Shown here piece after piece: positions 5,874 to 8,898 of a stretch of DNA of 8,898 bases. The stretch lies in contig CP070776.1 in NCBI GenBank assembly GCA_020346205.1, forward strand, positions 1,219,304 to 1,228,201, read 5' to 3'. This DNA is from Deltaproteobacteria bacterium. Its GTDB lineage: Bacteria > Desulfobacterota > Desulfobulbia > Desulfobulbales > BM004. The stretch's first letter is position 1; each line of letters begins with the position of its first letter. The notes beneath the pieces were generated by a model. The model searched no databases. It was not told where the DNA came from and saw only the letters and a list, made by a program, of their open reading frames with translations. Made by a program: the position numbers and the translations under genes.

Positions 5874-7025
5874 TTAATGTCCTGCATCATGGTGCCATTC
5901 TGGCAGGAGCACAATTGAGTTAGGGTTGAATCCCTGGTTTTTAAGGGTGTCCATACTGGCGACAACCTCTTCCTTGGTTAAGTCTATCACTGTTACTGAA
6001 CCGTCGTCCATGCCTGGCAGACCAAGCAGGTTGTTCTGGACAAATGCCAGTCGTTCATCCGGAGAGAATGCCACATGATGGGCACCGTTGCCAACTTCAA
6101 TAGTATTCAAAAGTTTTGGCTTCACTATACTGGTGCTTATATCAAAGATGTGGAATCGTCCCGGACTGGCAGTTGTTACATAAAACCTGTCACCTTTTTC
6201 ATTAAAGTACATCTCCAGGGGCACGCCGTAACCAATGCTGTTGAAATCAAAGGCTTCAACAAAAGTAAAGTCTTTATTCTCTGCATTCCAGGTTCCTGCC
6301 CAGATTGTTCCCCCGAACATATTGGTAACATATACTGTTGGGGTATCGGTTCCCGGAACAAAGAGGACCTCAACAGGGGCCACACCTGAGGGTGACGGTT
6401 TGTTGGAAAGCTTGTGAGTGGAGAGTTCTTTTCCTGTACTGGCTTCAATAACGGTCACTGTCTCACCGGGGTCACCAAGGTCCGATGCCCTAACCGTGCT
6501 GGTGATGATCATGCGGTCAATATCCTCATTCACTGCAATCCCGTGCGGGTAGAGTTTGGTTGGAGAAATTGTCTTGACCGGCTGATCAGTTACAGCATTT
6601 CCGATAATAACTTTACTCGATCCCATGCAGGTGAGATACCAGGTCTTGTTGTCATCCGAAAAAATAATATCTTCACCAACTTGACACTCAGGCACTCCAA
6701 CCTTGGTTAAACGGTAAGGGTTGCTGTTCATGTCCATGACATACAGGTCGCTTTTACCCAGGGCCGTAATATAAGCCTTGGAAATGTCTTTGTTGTAGAA
6801 GATATGATGATTAACAAGGTCTGGGGGCAAGGGGATGTCCAGTAGGATATTACCAAAATTATCGGAAGCCGGATCGACGTCAATAATTGCGATACCTTCC
6901 CTGCGGATGGTTTGTTGTGGTTTGGACTCGTAGTTGAGCATGGCCAGTATTTCCGCCCGCGGTACTGAAGGGATCGCGGTAATTGTTACGCCAAGTATGA
7001 TAAGTAGAAATGAGAACCATTTCAT
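5874..7025 (-). CDS. secreted YVTN/YncE-type beta-propeller, SBP56-like features
   Basis: 383 aa from ATG 7025, chosen because AAAGGAGGT lies 8 bases upstream; a frame start at 7052 lacks one and would add nine residues before the signal peptide. MKWFSFLLIILGVTITAI with cleavage near VPRA-EI is a Sec signal, so the protein is periplasmic or secreted. The rest is beta-propeller blades with repeats such as DLYVMDM (93-99), PHGIAVNEDIDRMIIT (160-175), AHHVAFSPDERLAFV (315-329) and SVTVIDLTKEEVV (343-355). His pairs (73-74, 316-317) and a terminal WHHDAGH could bind a metal. DVDPAS (49-54) with a later HH and a VPLEMYF segment (268-274) recall selenium-binding protein 56/methanethiol oxidase, but I see no CxxC. 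E. coli YncE, another such propeller, is iron-regulated, and a Fur-like box precedes this gene. Fold is confident; function is not. Confidence 0.85.
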   Translation of the reverse strand: MKWFSFLLIILGVTITAIPSVPRAEILAMLNYESKPQQTIRREGIAIIDVDPASDNFGNILLDIPLPPDLVNHHIFYNKDISKAYITALGKSDLYVMDMNSNPYRLTKVGVPECQVGEDIIFSDDNKTWYLTCMGSSKVIIGNAVTDQPVKTISPTKLYPHGIAVNEDIDRMIITSTVRASDLGDPGETVTVIEASTGKELSTHKLSNKPSPSGVAPVEVLFVPGTDTPTVYVTNMFGGTIWAGTWNAENKDFTFVEAFDFNSIGYGVPLEMYFNEKGDRFYVTTASPGRFHIFDISTSIVKPKLLNTIEVGNGAHHVAFSPDERLAFVQNNLLGLPGMDDGSVTVIDLTKEEVVASMDTLKNQGFNPNSIVLLPEWHHDAGH

Positions 7026-7142
7026 GGTGTACCACCTCCTTTGTAAACCCAAAGAATTCAGATCTGTCCTGTAAACAGAGGTGATCCTTTCTGTTGCCGG
7101 CCCGGAATTGCAACAATAGTTAAGATATCATCGGGATGGGCC

Positions 7143-7172
7143 AGCATATTAACAACTGAGAATTGTTCTCAA
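7143..7172 (-). promoter_or_regulatory. candidate promoter of the beta-propeller gene
   Basis: Minus-strand -35 TTGAGA (7172-7167) and -10 TATGCT (7148-7143) are 18 bases apart. Transcription would start near 7136, giving a leader of about 110 bases. The Fur-like site covers the -35 and part of the spacer. Confidence 0.45.
7157..7171. promoter_or_regulatory. Fur-box-like palindrome
   Basis: TGAGAATTGTTCTCA is a 7-1-7 inverted repeat with one mismatch, close to the ferric uptake regulator pattern TGAtAATnATTaTCA. It overlaps the proposed -35 of the minus-strand propeller gene, so iron-loaded Fur would repress it. It also lies upstream of the + strand TRIC gene, about 205 bases from its start, where an effect is less likely. 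Confidence 0.55.
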
Positions 7173-7376
7173 TGTCATATATAAATTTGTAAGGATGATA
7201 AGAAGCTATGTCAAACGGCTGCACCTATATAATTTATGGTATTTTTTAATGTTGTTATATGCTTGAAAGGGGAATTGCACCCAGGCTGTTAATGAACATT
7301 GTGGCAGTGAATGGGATCTTTCAGTATAGTGTTCTGACGGATCACCAGCAAACGTTTTCAATGAGGCAGGAATGGA
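7173..7376. other. rest of the divergent gap before the TRIC gene
   Basis: Together with the leader of the propeller gene this makes a 351-base gene-free stretch (7026-7376). On the + strand a perfect TATAAT (7228-7233) could be the -10 of the TRIC promoter, but no good -35 stands 15-19 bases upstream. Nothing else recognisable was found. Confidence 0.3.
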
Positions 7377-8027
7377 GTGAACCCGGAACAGATCATATAC
7401 GGGCTGGACCTTTTCGGGGTCGCAGTGTTTGCTGTCAGTGGCTCCCTGGCTGCTGGCAGGAAACGTATGGATGTGTTTGGAGTAATTGTCCTCGGCCTGG
7501 TAACAGCCCTGGGCGGTGGCTCCCTCAGGGATACATTACTTGATGCCGGACCGGTTTTCTGGGTTGACGACCCGGTCTACCTCTTTGTGGCTGTTGCCTC
7601 TTCTCTCTTCACCTTTATGGCTGTAAGGGCCATCTCCATACCCTGGCGTGGGCTGCTCATATCTGATGCATTTGGGCTGGCAGTGTTTATGGCAATAGGA
7701 ACATCCAAGGCTTTGACTATCACCGGTTCAGCCAGCGTATCGATTGTCATGGGGGTGATGACCGGGGTGGCCGGCGGTATGGTGCGGGATGTGTTGTCTG
7801 CCGAGGTGCCGCTCATCCTGCGAAAGGAGGTTTACGCGACTGCCGCACTCTGCGGCTCATTGACCTATGTTATACTCATACCCCTTGGCATGCCGGAAAT
7901 TCTCAGCCTCATATTTGCAGCAACAGTAACATTGTGCATCCGGCTTGCTGCCATACACTGGGGTTTTGCCCTGCCGGTTTTCAAGTCAAAGGATGAACTG
8001 GAAAGTACTGAATCGAAAGATTGTTGA
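7377..8027 (+). CDS. TRIC/UPF0126 family membrane protein
   Basis: 216-aa inner-membrane protein with about seven hydrophobic segments and the internal duplication of the bacterial TRIC (trimeric intracellular cation channel) family, related to E. coli YadS and YicG. The first repeat holds AVSGSLAAGRKRMDVFGV (19-36) and TALGGGSLRDTLL (43-55). The second holds SDAFGLAVFMAIGTSKAL (96-113) and TGVAGGMVRDVL (129-140). The GG-xx-RD signature in each copy and the normal family length make the assignment secure. Prokaryotic TRICs conduct K+/Na+; some UPF0126 proteins have been linked to small-metabolite uptake, so the cargo is open. The start is GTG 7377, with AGGCAGGA (7364-7371) upstream; no ATG suits. 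The charged tail KSKDELESTESKDC is cytoplasm-like. It converges with the next gene, 14 bases between ends, with no evident shared terminator. Confidence 0.92.
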   Translation: MNPEQIIYGLDLFGVAVFAVSGSLAAGRKRMDVFGVIVLGLVTALGGGSLRDTLLDAGPVFWVDDPVYLFVAVASSLFTFMAVRAISIPWRGLLISDAFGLAVFMAIGTSKALTITGSASVSIVMGVMTGVAGGMVRDVLSAEVPLILRKEVYATAALCGSLTYVILIPLGMPEILSLIFAATVTLCIRLAAIHWGFALPVFKSKDELESTESKDC

Positions 8028-8041
8028 AACTCCCGGCCTGT

Positions 8042-8509
8042 TCAGGAAAGCACCATTACCTTGTCAATGGCGCTCTTCAAACGGATTGATAAAACTGTAC
8101 TTATCCCCTTGAGGATTTTGATACCGGTATAGGGATTTTCATGCATGAAAGTATCAAGCCTGTCATGGTTTATAACCAGCAGTTCCGAGTCTTCAACTGT
8201 TCTTAACTGGCCAAGGGATTCGCGTTCCGCCTGCATGGAGAAATCGCCGACATGGGAACCCTTTTCCAGTACAGCCAGCAGGGTAGGTTTGTCGGTAATC
8301 CTGTTGTGGCGCTCAAACTTCATCTTGCCGGAAGCGATAATGCCTATATAGTTTATTTTCTCACCCTCCTTAACACAAACCGTTCCAGCCGGATACCTGA
8401 CGAGTTCAAGAAACTCGCCGATCTTTTTTCTCTCCTCGCTGTCCAGCAGTCGAAAAATGCTGATCTTATCACCGGATGTCTCCATTATTTCCTTGATGAT
8501 GTCGCTCAT
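8042..8509 (-). CDS. single-domain cyclic nucleotide-binding (CRP-like) protein
   Basis: 155 aa forming one cNMP-binding beta-roll: helix with FRLLDSEERKKIGEFLELVRYPAG (19-42), VKEGEKINYIGIIASGKMKF (46-65), phosphate cassette region GSHVGDFSMQ (84-93) and C-helix ILKGISTVLSIRLKSAI (132-148). There is no helix-turn-helix, so it is not a transcription factor by itself; it may act as a partner or sensor subunit. The cassette is altered: the usual GE is GD (88-89) and the usual ligand-contacting Arg of PR(T/S)A appears to be Gln (SLGQLRTV), so cAMP/cGMP binding is uncertain. ATG 8509 is preferred because TGAGG sits 8 bases before it. A TTG at 8536 would add nine residues and has only a weak GGG upstream. 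Confidence 0.85.
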   Translation of the reverse strand: MSDIIKEIMETSGDKISIFRLLDSEERKKIGEFLELVRYPAGTVCVKEGEKINYIGIIASGKMKFERHNRITDKPTLLAVLEKGSHVGDFSMQAERESLGQLRTVEDSELLVINHDRLDTFMHENPYTGIKILKGISTVLSIRLKSAIDKVMVLS

Positions 8510-8601
8510 ATCAATGGCCTCACGTTTTAGTAACAAAGTGTTTCCCGCCTGTCAGAATTTATAACTGTACCTGAAAACAGGCTTGTGAAGGAGTTATAGT
8601 G

Positions 8602-8641
8602 AATGGGAATGCTGATGTTTTATTTTTACAGCATTCTCATT
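8602..8641 (+). other. 13-bp hairpin, strand-biased to + RNA
   Basis: Arms AATGGGAATGCTG (8602-8614) and CAGCATTCTCATT (8629-8641) pair fully in + strand RNA with one G-U; the minus strand would have a C/A mismatch. The loop is 14 bases and U-rich, and a pyrimidine-rich stretch follows. A possible 19-codon ORF (GTG 8599 to TAA 8658) with AAGGAG 5 bases upstream runs through it. Confidence 0.5.
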
Positions 8642-8732
8642 TCTTTCTCATGGTTTAATTATATGATTAAGGAAAAAAGAAAATGATATCAAGGACTAAT
8701 TTTTGTTGACATCATAAAGACTGAATCATTAA

Positions 8733-8757
8733 CCTCGGTATTTGAGGCTAGTTTTTT
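8733..8757 (+). terminator. weak terminator or attenuator-like stem-loop
   Basis: CCTCG (8733-8737) / TGAGG (8743-8747) makes a 5-bp stem with a terminal G-U, followed by CTAG and six T (8752-8757). It lies on the + strand ahead of the gene at the right edge. The stem is short, so termination would be inefficient. Confidence 0.3.
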
Positions 8758-8762
8758 CTTAG

Positions 8763-8778
8763 TGGCACTACGGTGCCA
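8763..8778 (+). other. stable UACG-tetraloop hairpin
   Basis: TGGCAC (8763-8768) and GTGCCA (8773-8778) are perfect 6-bp arms around TACG. A C(UACG)G loop is of the exceptionally stable UNCG class. It ends four bases before the ATG of the small ORF at 8782. Confidence 0.5.
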
Positions 8779-8781
8779 AAA

Positions 8782-8856
8782 ATGAATAAATACGAAACAA
8801 ATAATGTGATATCTGCCATGCTGAATAGTTTAGATGATTGGCTGAAAGGAGAGTGA
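8782..8856 (+). CDS. possible 24-aa ORF upstream of the edge gene (uncertain)
   Basis: ATG 8782 opens a 24-codon frame beginning MNKYETNNVIS and ending DDWLKGE, acidic and amphipathic. Its TGA (8854-8856) is separated by one base from the next ATG (TGAAATG), which would allow coupling. No Shine-Dalgarno precedes it, only a stable hairpin. The Shine-Dalgarno of the next gene lies in its last codons. It may be chance. Confidence 0.2.
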   Translation: MNKYETNNVISAMLNSLDDWLKGE

Positions 8857-8857
8857 A

Positions 8858-8898
8858 ATGATACGAATTTTAATGCTCATGATGATCCTTGTGTTTGC
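8858..8898 (+). CDS. start of an exported or membrane protein, cut at the right edge
   Basis: AAGGAG (8846-8851) stands 6 bases before ATG 8858. The visible 13 codons begin MIRILMLMMILVF, one charged residue then a hydrophobic run, as in a signal peptide or membrane anchor. Nothing more of the product is visible and its family cannot be named. Confidence 0.55.
   Translation, partial: MIRILMLMMILVF

Larger units (their letters stand above)
8510..8857. other. 348-base intergenic region with + strand hairpins
   Basis: This region holds no recognisable long gene. It contains three stem-loops listed separately, two tiny ORFs and an isolated TTGACA (8706-8711) without a convincing -10 at 16-18 bases (CATTAA at 15 is the nearest). 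CCTGAAAACAGG (8571-8582) is a small palindrome upstream of the cNMP-binding gene. Confidence 0.4.

Noticed and set aside
7026..7052. Propeller start at 7052
   Set aside because: It would add nine residues ahead of a signal peptide; the strong AAAGGAGGT points to ATG 7025.
7259..7543. + strand frame of 94 codons overlapping the TRIC start
   Set aside because: It is out of frame with the TRIC protein, lacks a ribosome-binding site and has no family features.
8510..8536. TTG start for the cNMP-binding protein
   Set aside because: Only a weak upstream GGG; ATG 8509 has TGAGG 8 bases before it and gives a normal N-terminus.
8763..8778. sigma54 promoter (TGGCAC...TGC)
   Set aside because: GG and GC are 9 bases apart rather than the required 10, and the -12 lacks TTGC; the perfect hairpin explains the sequence better.
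1..8898. CRISPR array, insertion sequence, tRNA or integration site
   Set aside because: No spaced direct repeats, terminal repeats with transposase, or cloverleaf-like sequence was seen on either strand.

Overview
The window carries seven well-supported protein genes, one of them cut off at the left edge, plus the first codons of an eighth at the right edge. I found no rRNA, tRNA, CRISPR array, transposase or integrase. Base composition is intermediate. The gene set and regulatory style suggest a Gram-negative, probably anaerobic bacterium: a small CW/Cys-motif protein, a periplasmic beta-propeller behind a Fur-like site, an atypical MetF homologue, and a stand-alone cyclic-nucleotide-binding domain. 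My best guess is Desulfobacterota (Desulfobulbales-like). This is inference from protein flavour, not a database result.

Left region (1-2197). A MetF-like reductase runs leftward off the edge. A 178-base divergent intergenic stretch separates it from a full-length phospholipase-D-type cardiolipin synthase reading right. The MetF-like start codon overlaps the stop of a possible tiny upstream ORF (TAATG).

Centre-left (2198-4718). A near-consensus sigma70 promoter has a perfect inverted repeat between its -35 and -10 elements. It has a long leader and drives a 100-aa cysteine-rich two-CW-type protein, followed by two stem-loop terminators. Next is a lone 593-aa zinc-finger/TOPRIM/DnaB-type primase-helicase whose TOPRIM domain has lost the usual DxD acids. 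It is the least housekeeping-like gene here and may descend from a phage or plasmid replication protein.

Centre-right (4721-7025, minus strand). A secreted YVTN-type beta-propeller is preceded by a Fur-box-like palindrome. It is followed at 76 bases by a winged-helix plus SAM-methyltransferase protein. A 12-bp hairpin that pairs fully only in the minus-strand RNA lies between them. The propeller shares several landmarks with selenium-binding protein 56/methanethiol oxidase as I recall that family.

Right region (7377-8898). A TRIC/UPF0126 membrane protein converges on a single-domain CRP-like cyclic-nucleotide-binding protein with no DNA-binding domain. A 348-base gap follows, holding several + strand hairpins and tiny ORFs, and then the start of an exported or membrane protein at the edge.

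The genes do not form one pathway. The most connected pair is propeller plus methyltransferase. The items most worth following up are the primase-helicase with a degraded TOPRIM centre, the Fur-linked SBP56-like propeller, the MetF homologue with both catalytic acids apparently changed to Asn, and the operator-controlled two-CW protein.
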